Below are positions 43,129-51,441 of a DNA stretch of 64,000 nt, piece after piece; the stretch's first letter is position 1; every line of letters starts with the position of its first letter. The translations under genes and the position numbers were made by a program. Origin of the DNA: RGDT01 sp964630925 (lineage in GTDB: Bacteria > Planctomycetota > Planctomycetia > Gemmatales > Gemmataceae). The notes beneath the pieces are model-generated. The model was not told the origin of the DNA, ran no database searches, and was given only the letters and a program-made list of their open reading frames with translations. The DNA lies in contig CAZVZK010000004.1 in assembly GCA_964630925.1 (NCBI GenBank), positions 1 to 64,000 on the forward strand. The letters run 5' to 3'.

Positions 43129-44151
43129 TCATTCCGCGTGGCCGGGATCGACGAGGTTGGCGCGGATGCGTGTGGAGAAGTCGGGCGCGTCGCCGGCGGC
43201 CTTCGCCAGCTCGTTGATCCGGCTGCGACGCCGCAGCTCGTCGTGCGGCAGGTGGGTGGCGATCAGGCCGCGTTCGTACAGCAGGCGGTCGCCGGTGCCG
43301 TTGAGGAACACCTCGCGCTCGCGCCAGTCGATGCGGGTGGCCCCCGCGTGCCAGAGGAGGTTGTTGGTGCAGTTGTTGGTGAGGAAGTTGTACCACTCGG
43401 GACGCTCGGCGAGGCTCGCCGCCTTGAGGAAGACGCTCTCGCACAGGCGACGGCGCTGCTCTGGGGTGAGCTTGAGCCGGTACAGGTACACGTCCTGATC
43501 GAGGACGTTGGTGCACTGGTAGACGATGTCGCGCTCGTCGCCGATATGGTAGATGATCTCGAACCCCTTGAAGCAGGCGCGCGGGATGGAGTAGGGGTTG
43601 CCCTCGGCGCGGCGCGGCTCGATGGTCAGGCAGACGTACTTGCCCCCCTTGAAGCCGAAGCCCAGCATCGTGTGCGACACCGGCCCCGGCCCGAGGAAGT
43701 CGTCGAAGAGGACGTCCACGGACTCCAGATCGTCGAGGCTCACCGTGAGGTCCGAATACCCCGCCTCGAAGGTGGTGGGCGACGTGTGCTTGAAGTCGCG
43801 CAGCTTGCGCAGCGTGACCTTGCTCCCGGCGAACTCGGGGACGCAGAGGACCTTGCACGTCTGGTTCCAATCGCGGGCGTTGCTCGGCGGCAGGAGCATC
43901 CACCATCCGATGACCGCGAGGCAGCCGCCGGCCAGCCATGCCAGGCGAACACGCTCGCGTTTGGCGGCGCGGAGCTGGTAGCCCAGGAGGAAGGAGAGGC
44001 CCAGGGCGAGGGGCCAGCCGGCGTAGGGCAGGTCGAAGCCGAGGGCGAGGAAGCACCAAAGGGAGATCAGGAAAAGGGGCACCCTGATGGCCCAGCGCGC
44101 GAGGAAGACGAAGGCGCGGTGCGTCGTGGAAGGCTTGTGGGGATCGGTCAT
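43129..44151 (-). CDS. DUF4105 membrane protein
   Basis: A 340-residue protein with three or four transmembrane helices (about 15-95) and a large extracytoplasmic DUF4105 domain. The family signature is YNFLTNNCTNNLLWHA, with a Cys that suggests a papain-like NlpC/P60-type peptidase or amidase site, and HTMLGFGFKGGKYVCLTIE. ATG 44151 follows GAGG; an ATG 11 codons upstream has no ribosome site. Substrate unknown. Confidence 0.85.
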   Translation of the reverse strand: MTDPHKPSTTHRAFVFLARWAIRVPLFLISLWCFLALGFDLPYAGWPLALGLSFLLGYQLRAAKRERVRLAWLAGGCLAVIGWWMLLPPSNARDWNQTCKVLCVPEFAGSKVTLRKLRDFKHTSPTTFEAGYSDLTVSLDDLESVDVLFDDFLGPGPVSHTMLGFGFKGGKYVCLTIEPRRAEGNPYSIPRACFKGFEIIYHIGDERDIVYQCTNVLDQDVYLYRLKLTPEQRRRLCESVFLKAASLAERPEWYNFLTNNCTNNLLWHAGATRIDWREREVFLNGTGDRLLYERGLIATHLPHDELRRRSRINELAKAAGDAPDFSTRIRANLVDPGHAE

Positions 44152-44229
44152 CGGGGCGGCCTCGGGTCGGTTGGTTGTCTCCATGATACAAGCGGCACCG
44201 AGGTATGGGGCCGCGTCACGCCGGCGATT

Positions 44230-46575
44230 TCACGGCCCGAGCCGGCTTAGGGCCGCCGCCGCCTCACGCGTCAGGGCCGCCCCCGCCGCGCCGCCGGCCA
44301 GGCGCTTCAACACGGCGGCCGCCTCGGGCGTGCCGATGCGCTCCAGCACCTCGACGGCGCGCGTCTGCCGCGCCCACGCCGCCGAGGCGTGCAGCTCGTC
44401 CAGGGAGCGCAGGAGTCGGTTCAGACGCAGGCGTGGCTCGAGCAGCGCCTTCTCCGCCGCCGCACGCATCGCCCCTTCCGCCTGGATCAGGTGCGCCTTC
44501 AGCCCGGCCTCCGCGGCGGCACGCTCGTCGTAGTCGTCCGAGTCGAGTTGGGCGATCCACCCGGCGATCCGCGCCGCCGGCACCTGGGGGACGGGGGTGA
44601 GTTTGCCCGAAAGTAGGCGCACCACGCGGGCCGGCCGCCGCAGGAGCGCCTCCAACGTGGCACGCGGCTCGCCGCCGCCGAGGGCGGCCCATTCATCGAA
44701 GGCCGGGCGGGCGGCCCGCAAGGCGTCCAGATCCCAGACGTAACAGGTCCCGTCGGCGTGGGCCGTCACGAGCCGTGCCCTGTCCTCGTCCAGCGCCAGC
44801 GCCTTGATCTCGGGGCAGGGCGGCTCGACGTGGTCGGCCGGGTCGGCGGGGTGGCGCGAGTGCAGGTCCCACAAGGCAACCGTGGTGGCCCGCTGGCTCT
44901 GGGCCATCCAGCGGCCGGAGCCGGACACGACGGCATGATTCCCTCCCACGGGGATGACGGCGAGCCGCCGGCCCGTCAGCACGTCGAAGACGACGGCGTC
45001 GTTCTGCATCGTCCGGCGTACGATGACCCGGTGCATCCTCCTGTCGAAATCGATCTCGAACGTCGGCGGGCTCGACTCGCGGAGCTGGGGGATACGCCAG
45101 TGCGCGTCCCAGCGGATCTTGCCGGTGGCTGCCTCGATCAGCCACGCCTCGGTCCCGGCGGCGTAGAGCAGGAATCGCCCATCCGGGGAGAACCGCGCGG
45201 ACGCATCCCAGCCCGACTCCTTCACGATCCGGAGCAACACCTTCCCGCCGGAAGGGGACAGGAGGCGGGCGGTGAGGTCCTCGTCGTTCGACTCGGCGGA
45301 CCAGATCGCCTTGCCGGAGGGGTGCAGGTCGAAGCCCGCGATCCCCTTGCCGACGGCGTGGCGGGCGACCACCTTGCCCGTCCGCGTCTCGGCGACCACG
45401 ACGCCGCCCTTCGCGTAGCCGGCGGCCAGCGTGCCGTCCGCGCTGAACCTCACGGGGAGGGTCGGCATGTCGGCCTCGGAGAGGGCCCTGCCGGTGCGGG
45501 CGTCCCACGTCACCAGGCGTCCTTCGGCGGTCCAGCTTGCGGCGGCGTCCTTGCCGAGCATCTGCACGCCGACGAAGGCGGGGTAGCGCGAGTGGCGGTC
45601 GAGCTGCCTGCCGGTGCGCAGGTCGTGGACGCGGAGGACGTTATTCTCGCCGTACAGGGCGACGCGGCGGCCATCGGGGACCAGGCCGAAGGACTTGACG
45701 CCGGCGACTGGCACTTCCCACGCCTTCTCGCCGAGGTCGAGCGGGATCGCGTGCAGCACCTTGTGTCCCGTCTGCACCACGAGGAGTTTGCCGGCGGCGG
45801 AGAACTCGGCCTCGCAGAACTGGTGCAGACCCGCGACGGGCTCGACGCGGAGGCTCTTGCCCGTGACCGGGTCGAGGAGGCGCACCCCCTTCGATGTGAG
45901 CCGGGCGATGATCTTGCCGTCCGGGCTGATGGTGGCGCGGAGAGTGCCGTCGCCGTCGTCCTGCTTCGGGACGAGGGCGGTCTTGCCGGTGACGAAGTCG
46001 TGGACGCGGATGCCCCCGTCGGTCCATATCGCGTGTCGTGCGCCGGCGGCGAGACGGAGCTGCCAGGGGTCGTCTTTGCCCGTGGCGAACGCCTGCCAGC
46101 GTACGGGGCCGGGCCGGCCGAGCGGCGACTGATGCAGGGTGTACCGGCGCTCCTGCTTCTCGATCATCACGACGCGCTTGCCCGCAACGTCGAAGTAGGC
46201 CGGCGCCTTGCCCACCTCGATGACCGCCGGCTCGCGGGCCGAGGCGGAGGCGAAGTGCAGGTAACGGCCCTCCTTGCCGACGAGGTACGCCCCGTCAGGG
46301 AAGACGCGGCGGAAGGTGTACCCGGGGGGCGCGGTGCCGGGCGGGGCGTCGCGCCCGTCGGACAGGCGTATCCACTTTACGGGGTGGAACGACTCCTCGC
46401 CGTAGTGCGACCACGCGGAGCGGATGAGCGTCCCGTCGGGCGAGACCCACAGGTCCGAACGATCGACGGCGATCATGCGGGCGACGCCGAGGCGGGCGAT
46501 GGCGCCGAGAGGGAGCGGGTCAGACAATGGCGGCGCGGCGGCGAATGTCAGGTACGCAATCAGGAGGAGGGGCAT
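44230..46575 (-). CDS. Secreted WD40-like repeat protein with HEAT-like C-terminus
   Basis: A 781-residue protein with a short signal peptide (MPLLLIAYLTFAAAP) and a long WD40/PQQ-like beta-propeller region (about 60-640; repeats such as TISPDGKIIARLTSKGVRLL, ARFSPDGRFLLYAAGTEAWL, LVTAHADGTCYVWDLDAL). The last ~130 residues are helical with WIAQLDSDDYDERAAAEAGL and VEVLERIGTPEAAAVLKRLA, a HEAT-like pattern common in planctomycete WD40 proteins. Probably a scaffold outside the cytoplasm. Confidence 0.85.
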   Translation of the reverse strand: MPLLLIAYLTFAAAPPLSDPLPLGAIARLGVARMIAVDRSDLWVSPDGTLIRSAWSHYGEESFHPVKWIRLSDGRDAPPGTAPPGYTFRRVFPDGAYLVGKEGRYLHFASASAREPAVIEVGKAPAYFDVAGKRVVMIEKQERRYTLHQSPLGRPGPVRWQAFATGKDDPWQLRLAAGARHAIWTDGGIRVHDFVTGKTALVPKQDDGDGTLRATISPDGKIIARLTSKGVRLLDPVTGKSLRVEPVAGLHQFCEAEFSAAGKLLVVQTGHKVLHAIPLDLGEKAWEVPVAGVKSFGLVPDGRRVALYGENNVLRVHDLRTGRQLDRHSRYPAFVGVQMLGKDAAASWTAEGRLVTWDARTGRALSEADMPTLPVRFSADGTLAAGYAKGGVVVAETRTGKVVARHAVGKGIAGFDLHPSGKAIWSAESNDEDLTARLLSPSGGKVLLRIVKESGWDASARFSPDGRFLLYAAGTEAWLIEAATGKIRWDAHWRIPQLRESSPPTFEIDFDRRMHRVIVRRTMQNDAVVFDVLTGRRLAVIPVGGNHAVVSGSGRWMAQSQRATTVALWDLHSRHPADPADHVEPPCPEIKALALDEDRARLVTAHADGTCYVWDLDALRAARPAFDEWAALGGGEPRATLEALLRRPARVVRLLSGKLTPVPQVPAARIAGWIAQLDSDDYDERAAAEAGLKAHLIQAEGAMRAAAEKALLEPRLRLNRLLRSLDELHASAAWARQTRAVEVLERIGTPEAAAVLKRLAGGAAGAALTREAAAALSRLGP

Positions 46576-46657
46576 TGGCGGCCTCACCGGTGGGGGTGCC
46601 GATGCCGTCCATTGTAGAAGAGGCCGCAGGAAGGATGACACCACCGCACAAATCCCG

Positions 46658-47590
46658 TCACCCCAGTGACCGCCGCAGGATCTCGGCGAACAGCGGCGCG
46701 ACGGGCAGCACACGGAACCGCGCCCGCCCGCTCACCTTCTCGTGCGCCGGGTGCGAGTCGGTGCCGATCACCGTCACCAGGGGCGACGCCTCCAGCCTCT
46801 CGACGGCGTCGCCGGGGATGACGAGGTGCGTCGTGGCCGCGTGAACGCTCCGCGCCCCCGCGTCGGCGTAGGCGTGGGCGGCCTGCACGAGGGAGCCGCC
46901 GCTGCGGATCATGTCGTCGTAGATGACCACGTCGCGGCCCGCCACGTCGCCGACCACGGCGGCGATCTTCGTCTCGCTGCCGGAGAGGCGTTTCTTGTGG
47001 ATGAGCGCGACGGGGGCGCCTAGCGCGTTGGCGAGGCGTTCGACGGCCTTGGCCCGGCCCATGTCGGTGCTGGCGAGCGTCAGTTGGGGGAGGTCGAGGG
47101 CGCGGACGGCGTCGAGGATGATCCCCTCGGCGGTCAGCTCGACGGCGACGGCGTCGCCCTCGAAATAGTGGACGATGCCGGCGGCGTGCAGGTCGAGGAG
47201 GAGGATCCAGTTACCGCGCGGGGCGCGGGGGATGGCGGAGAGCTGCCGCGCGATGGTCTTGGCGGTGACGACCTCGCCGGGCTTGACGGCCCGCTCCATC
47301 GTGGAGTAGGCGAGGTAGGGGACGGCGAGGACGAGGCGCTCGGCCCCGTACTTCACGGAGGCGCAGGCGAGGCGGTACAGCTCGTCGATGCTGTCGTGCG
47401 ACTCGGCGGCGCCGGCGAGGACGACGGCCCGGCCGAGCAGTCCGAAGCGGTCGGGCATCGGCAGGCGCAGATACGTCTCGCCGTCGGGGAAGGTCTGGCG
47501 CTCGACGGGCGCGGCCGGGACGCCGAGGGCCTGGGCGAGGCGGGCGGCGAAGTCGCCGGAGGTCGAGGTCGAGACGAGGGTGATGTCCAT
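46658..47590 (-). CDS. prs: Ribose-phosphate pyrophosphokinase
   Basis: A 310-residue PRPP synthetase that makes 5-phosphoribosyl diphosphate from ribose 5-phosphate and ATP. It shows FPDGETYLRLP, DLHAAGIVHYFEGDAV (catalytic His region), STDMGRAKAVERLA and the PRPP-binding VVIYDDMIRSGGSL. It is somewhat divergent from housekeeping Prs. It follows the phosphoribosyltransferase gene by 12 bp, so PRPP made here probably feeds that enzyme in NAD salvage. Confidence 0.92.
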   Translation of the reverse strand: MDITLVSTSTSGDFAARLAQALGVPAAPVERQTFPDGETYLRLPMPDRFGLLGRAVVLAGAAESHDSIDELYRLACASVKYGAERLVLAVPYLAYSTMERAVKPGEVVTAKTIARQLSAIPRAPRGNWILLLDLHAAGIVHYFEGDAVAVELTAEGIILDAVRALDLPQLTLASTDMGRAKAVERLANALGAPVALIHKKRLSGSETKIAAVVGDVAGRDVVIYDDMIRSGGSLVQAAHAYADAGARSVHAATTHLVIPGDAVERLEASPLVTVIGTDSHPAHEKVSGRARFRVLPVAPLFAEILRRSLG

Positions 47591-47602
47591 GTGATGTCCC
47601 CC

Positions 47603-49066
47603 TCACCCAAGCCGCGCCTTCGCCGCCGCCACCTCGGAGGCGCGCATGGCCCGGAACCGCTCGAGATTCTCGCGAACCAGCGGCGACAGCTCCACGCGCC
47701 TGTACTTGCCCCACGTCCGATCCGCCCGATCTGCCTGCTCCTCGAACGTCTCGCGGTACACGATCCGCCCCTGATCGACCAGCTTCACGAACAGCGGCTC
47801 GCCTTCCATCTCCTCCGATGCGTCCGCCACGATCAAGGCGTCGTCCCGCCCGTACACGCGCAGATACCCCGGCAGCGACTCCTTGCCGGGGGAGTTGGAG
47901 AACTTGATGTTCGGCCTGTCCTCCGTGGCCGTCCGCTTGAACGCCGCCGCCACCGTGTCCCGGTGAATCAGCCGCCACCAGTAGCCGCCGGCGCCGGGGA
48001 AGAGCATCGTCGGCTCCTGGCCCGTCGCCTGCCTGAAGTGCGCGTACACGGCCTTGACCGTCTCCGGCGTCACCTCGTCCTCGAAGACGATCATGCGCGG
48101 CGGGATTCCGGCGGCGCGCATCCTCTCGAAGTACAGCACGCACTGGGCGGCGATGTCGCCCGAATCGACGCGGATGCCGACACGCTCCGTTTCGGGGTGG
48201 GCCTTGATGACACGCAGGGCGTTCTCTAGGCCGACGCTCTCCGCGTCCACGAGGTCGCACAGGAGCGACGCCTGACCCATCGCCGTGATGAAGCGGTCCA
48301 TCATCTCGTACTCGGCCTCGCCCAGCGACTTGTCGAACGACTGGCCGGCGCACATCATCTCGTGGCCGATGGTGCCCACGGACTGGAAGAGGTCCGGGAA
48401 GAGGAACTCGGCGGTGTCGTTGGACGTGAGCCGGCCGCGGCCGCCGACGTAGCGGGCCAGCAGCAGGACGATGTTCGACAGCTCGTTGGGGGCGGCCCGC
48501 AGGCCGAACTCCGCGTCGCGCGGCGTGGCCAGCTTCATGAGTCGCGCCTTCGTCGCCTGCAAGACCGGGGCGAAGTAGCGGCACATGGCCGGCTCGAGAT
48601 ATGAGACGATCGCCCCCGGCCCCTCGAAGAACAGGCACGGCAGGCCCGGCAGGAAGGTCTGCCCGCCGGGGAAGCCCCACACGTCCACGGGCAGGTGCAC
48701 GTCCTCGCCCTTCTGCGCATCGAGGACGGCACGCCACGCCGCGTGCGGGAAGGCGCGTGTCGCGGAGTGCTTCGAGAACCACTCGCCGGCCAGCTCGATG
48801 TCGGCCCGCTTGAGGGGCCGATGGAACCACTGGGCGAGCATGGCCTCGTGGCCGGCCATGATGAGCTGGCCGTCGGCGCCCGGCTCGGGGAGCCCCTTGC
48901 GCATGGTGAGGGAGTAGCCGGCGCGGGCGACGGCGACCTCGGGGACGGCGGCCCACATGGTGCGTTTGTAGGTGTCGGTGCCGCCCAGGAACCCGCCGAG
49001 GAGGAAGTGTCGGGCGAAGAGCTCCTCGCGCATGCGGGCGCGGAGTCCGTCGAGGCGGTCGGTCAC
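47603..49066 (-). CDS. Nicotinate/nicotinamide phosphoribosyltransferase
   Basis: A 487-residue enzyme of the NAPRT/NAMPT family that joins PRPP to nicotinate or nicotinamide for NAD synthesis. Features: YSLTMRKGLPEPGADGQLI, the SVGTIGHEMM loop, RVGIRVDSGDIAAQ (catalytic Asp) and FPGAGGYWW. Length near 490 and overall pattern favour the NAMPT/NadV group, but substrate preference cannot be decided by eye. It is followed by prs in an operon. Confidence 0.88.
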   Translation of the reverse strand: MTDRLDGLRARMREELFARHFLLGGFLGGTDTYKRTMWAAVPEVAVARAGYSLTMRKGLPEPGADGQLIMAGHEAMLAQWFHRPLKRADIELAGEWFSKHSATRAFPHAAWRAVLDAQKGEDVHLPVDVWGFPGGQTFLPGLPCLFFEGPGAIVSYLEPAMCRYFAPVLQATKARLMKLATPRDAEFGLRAAPNELSNIVLLLARYVGGRGRLTSNDTAEFLFPDLFQSVGTIGHEMMCAGQSFDKSLGEAEYEMMDRFITAMGQASLLCDLVDAESVGLENALRVIKAHPETERVGIRVDSGDIAAQCVLYFERMRAAGIPPRMIVFEDEVTPETVKAVYAHFRQATGQEPTMLFPGAGGYWWRLIHRDTVAAAFKRTATEDRPNIKFSNSPGKESLPGYLRVYGRDDALIVADASEEMEGEPLFVKLVDQGRIVYRETFEEQADRADRTWGKYRRVELSPLVRENLERFRAMRASEVAAAKARLG

Positions 49067-49168
49067 GTCACGTCTCCGGGCGTGGAACGCGGGCCACAGC
49101 CGGCACTATAGATGATCGTAGTCGGTCGGGCCAGCGAGGGCCGGCCCGGCGGCAGGCCAGGAGATCCC

Positions 49169-49927
49169 ATGACCCTCCCCGACTTCGACCCCACCCCCGC
49201 CTACGTCGTCCTCGGCGCCACCGGCGGCATAGGCCGCGCGCTGTGCCGCCGACTCGCCGGCCGCGGCGCGCGGCTGGTGCTGGCGGCGCGGACCGCCGCG
49301 CCACTGTCGGACCTCGCCGCCGGGCTACACGCCCACGCGGTGCCGTGCGACGCGGCCCGCTTCGCCGAGGCGGACCGGCTCATGGACGAGGCCAGGGAGA
49401 GGCTGGGTGGGCGGATCGACGGCGTGGCCTGCTGCGTGGGGTCGCTGCTGCTGAAGCCGGCCCACCTGACCACGGAGGAGGAGCTGGCCGACGTCATCGC
49501 CCGCAACCTCACCGCCGCCTTCGCCACCGTGCGGGCCGCCGCCCGCGTCATGGGCGATGCGGGCGGTTCGATCGTCCTCTGCTCCTCCGCGGCGGCGCGG
49601 GTGGGGTTGGCCAACCACGAGGCCATCGCGGCGGCCAAGGCGGGCGTCGAGGGCCTGACCCTGGCCGCCGCCGCCACCTACGCCGGACGCAACATCCGCG
49701 TCAACGCCGTCGCCCCCGGCCTGATCCGCACCGGGCTGACCGCACGCCTGACCGGCAGCGAGGCGGCCCTGAAGGCATCCGTGACCATGCACCCGCTCGG
49801 CCGAGTCGGCGAGCCGTCCGACGTGGCCTCCGCCATCGAGTGGCTCCTCGACCCGTGCCAGTCCTGGGTCACGGGGCAGGTGATCGGGGTGGACGGCGGC
49901 CTGGCCGGCCTCAAGGTGCGGCCATGA
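49169..49927 (+). CDS. SDR-family oxidoreductase
   Basis: A 252-residue short-chain dehydrogenase/reductase. The cofactor motif is LGATGGIGRAL, followed by CCVGSLLLKP (in place of NNAG), catalytic Ser in LCSSAAARVG and a C-terminal VTGQVIGVDGGLAG. The canonical YxxxK is NHEAIAAAK, with His in place of Tyr, so the enzyme may be altered or inactive as a classical SDR. ATG 49169 follows AGGAGA. It overlaps the photolyase start by 4 bp. Confidence 0.85.
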   Translation: MTLPDFDPTPAYVVLGATGGIGRALCRRLAGRGARLVLAARTAAPLSDLAAGLHAHAVPCDAARFAEADRLMDEARERLGGRIDGVACCVGSLLLKPAHLTTEEELADVIARNLTAAFATVRAAARVMGDAGGSIVLCSSAAARVGLANHEAIAAAKAGVEGLTLAAAATYAGRNIRVNAVAPGLIRTGLTARLTGSEAALKASVTMHPLGRVGEPSDVASAIEWLLDPCQSWVTGQVIGVDGGLAGLKVRP

Positions 49928-51339
49928 CCTCCGCGGCGGTCGTCTGGCTGCGACGCGACCTGCGCCTGGCGGACAACCCCGCCCTCGCCGCCGCCGCCGC
50001 CGGGGCCGTCGTCCCGGTGTTCGTCTGGGCGCCCGAGGAAGAGGGCGACTGGCCCCCCGGGGCGGCCTCGCGCTGGTGGCTGCATCAATCATTGAAGGCA
50101 CTCGACGCCTCGCTGCGGAGGGTCGGCTCGCGGCTGCTGGTCCGCCGCGGACCTACCCTGCCGACGCTGCTGGACGTCGCCCGCGGATCGGGGGCCGACG
50201 CCGTTCTGTGGAACCGGCGGTACGAGCCGGCGGCGACGGCGCGGGACACGGAGGTGAAGTCGGGGCTGAGGAAGGAGGGACTGCGGGCGGAGAGCCACTG
50301 CGCCTCGCTCCTCTTCGAGCCGTGGACGATTCGGACGAAGCAGGACCGGCCGTTCCAGGTGTACACGCCGTTCTGGAAGGCGTGTCTGGCCTCCGGCCCG
50401 GTGGAGGAGCCGACGCCTGCCCCGAGGAAGCTGGCGGCGCCGAAGGCGTGGCCGGCGTCGTTGCCGTTGGAGGATCTGGGGCTGGTGCCGACGATCGACT
50501 GGGCCGGCGGCATGCGTGGCCACTGGACGCCGGGCGAGGCCGGGGCGGCGGCCCGGCTGGATCGGTTCCTGGGCGTGATCGAGGCCTACAAGGAGCGGCG
50601 CGACTTCCCGGGCGAGGACGCCACGTCGTCGCTGTCGCCGCACCTGCACTTCGGCGAGGCCGGGCCGCGGCAGGTGTGGCACGCCGTGTTGCGGACGGCG
50701 GGGGCAGAGTCGGCGTCGCGGCTGCCGGCGGGGCACGAGCATTTCCTCAAGGAGCTGGCCTGGCGGGAGTTCGGCTATCACCTGCTGTACCACTTCCCGC
50801 ACACCCCCTCGGAGCCGCTCCGCGAGGAGTTCGCCCGCTTCCCGTGGCGGACGGACGCGGCGGCTCTCCGCGCGTGGCGGCGCGGGCGGACCGGCTACCC
50901 GATGGTGGACGCGGGGATGAGGCAGCTGTGGTCCGTCGGCTGGATGCACAACCGCCTGCGGATGGTGGTGGCGTCGTTCCTGGTGAAGCACCTCCTGCTG
51001 CCGTGGCAGGAGGGGGCGCGGTGGTTCTGGGACACGCTGGTGGACGCCGACCTGGCGAACAACACGTTGGGCTGGCAGTGGACGGCTGGCTGCGGGGCCG
51101 ACGCCGCCCCGTACTTCCGCATCTACAACCCGGTCAGCCAGGGCGAGCAGTTCGACCCGGCGGGCGAGTACGTCCGCCGCTGGGTGCCGGAGCTGAGGGA
51201 CGTGCCGTCCGAGTACCTCCATCGCCCCTGGCTGGCGCCGACGCCGCCGCGCGGCTATCCCCCGCCGTTGGTGGACCACGCCGAGGCGCGGGCCCGCGCC
51301 CTGGCGGCGCTGGCGACGATCACGAAGCCCAGGGGCTGA
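49924..51339 (+). CDS. phrB: Deoxyribodipyrimidine photolyase, class I type
   Basis: A 471-residue DNA photolyase that repairs cyclobutane pyrimidine dimers using light and FAD. The N-terminal antenna domain begins AAVVWLRRDLRLADNPAL. The FAD domain has HLHFGEAGPRQVWHAV, WREFGYHLLYHFPH, MVDAGMRQLWSVGWMHNRLR and NNTLGWQWTAGCGADAAPYF. ATG overlaps the SDR stop (ATGA). Confidence 0.95.
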   Translation: MTSAAVVWLRRDLRLADNPALAAAAAGAVVPVFVWAPEEEGDWPPGAASRWWLHQSLKALDASLRRVGSRLLVRRGPTLPTLLDVARGSGADAVLWNRRYEPAATARDTEVKSGLRKEGLRAESHCASLLFEPWTIRTKQDRPFQVYTPFWKACLASGPVEEPTPAPRKLAAPKAWPASLPLEDLGLVPTIDWAGGMRGHWTPGEAGAAARLDRFLGVIEAYKERRDFPGEDATSSLSPHLHFGEAGPRQVWHAVLRTAGAESASRLPAGHEHFLKELAWREFGYHLLYHFPHTPSEPLREEFARFPWRTDAAALRAWRRGRTGYPMVDAGMRQLWSVGWMHNRLRMVVASFLVKHLLLPWQEGARWFWDTLVDADLANNTLGWQWTAGCGADAAPYFRIYNPVSQGEQFDPAGEYVRRWVPELRDVPSEYLHRPWLAPTPPRGYPPPLVDHAEARARALAALATITKPRG

Positions 51340-51441
51340 CGCCACCGGTCCGTCGCCGGCGTCGCGCCCGTCTGGTAAGGTAGCGGTACCCACACCAGAC
51401 AGGCACTCATCGACGGCCGCACGGCCGCGCCGGAGGCGTTC

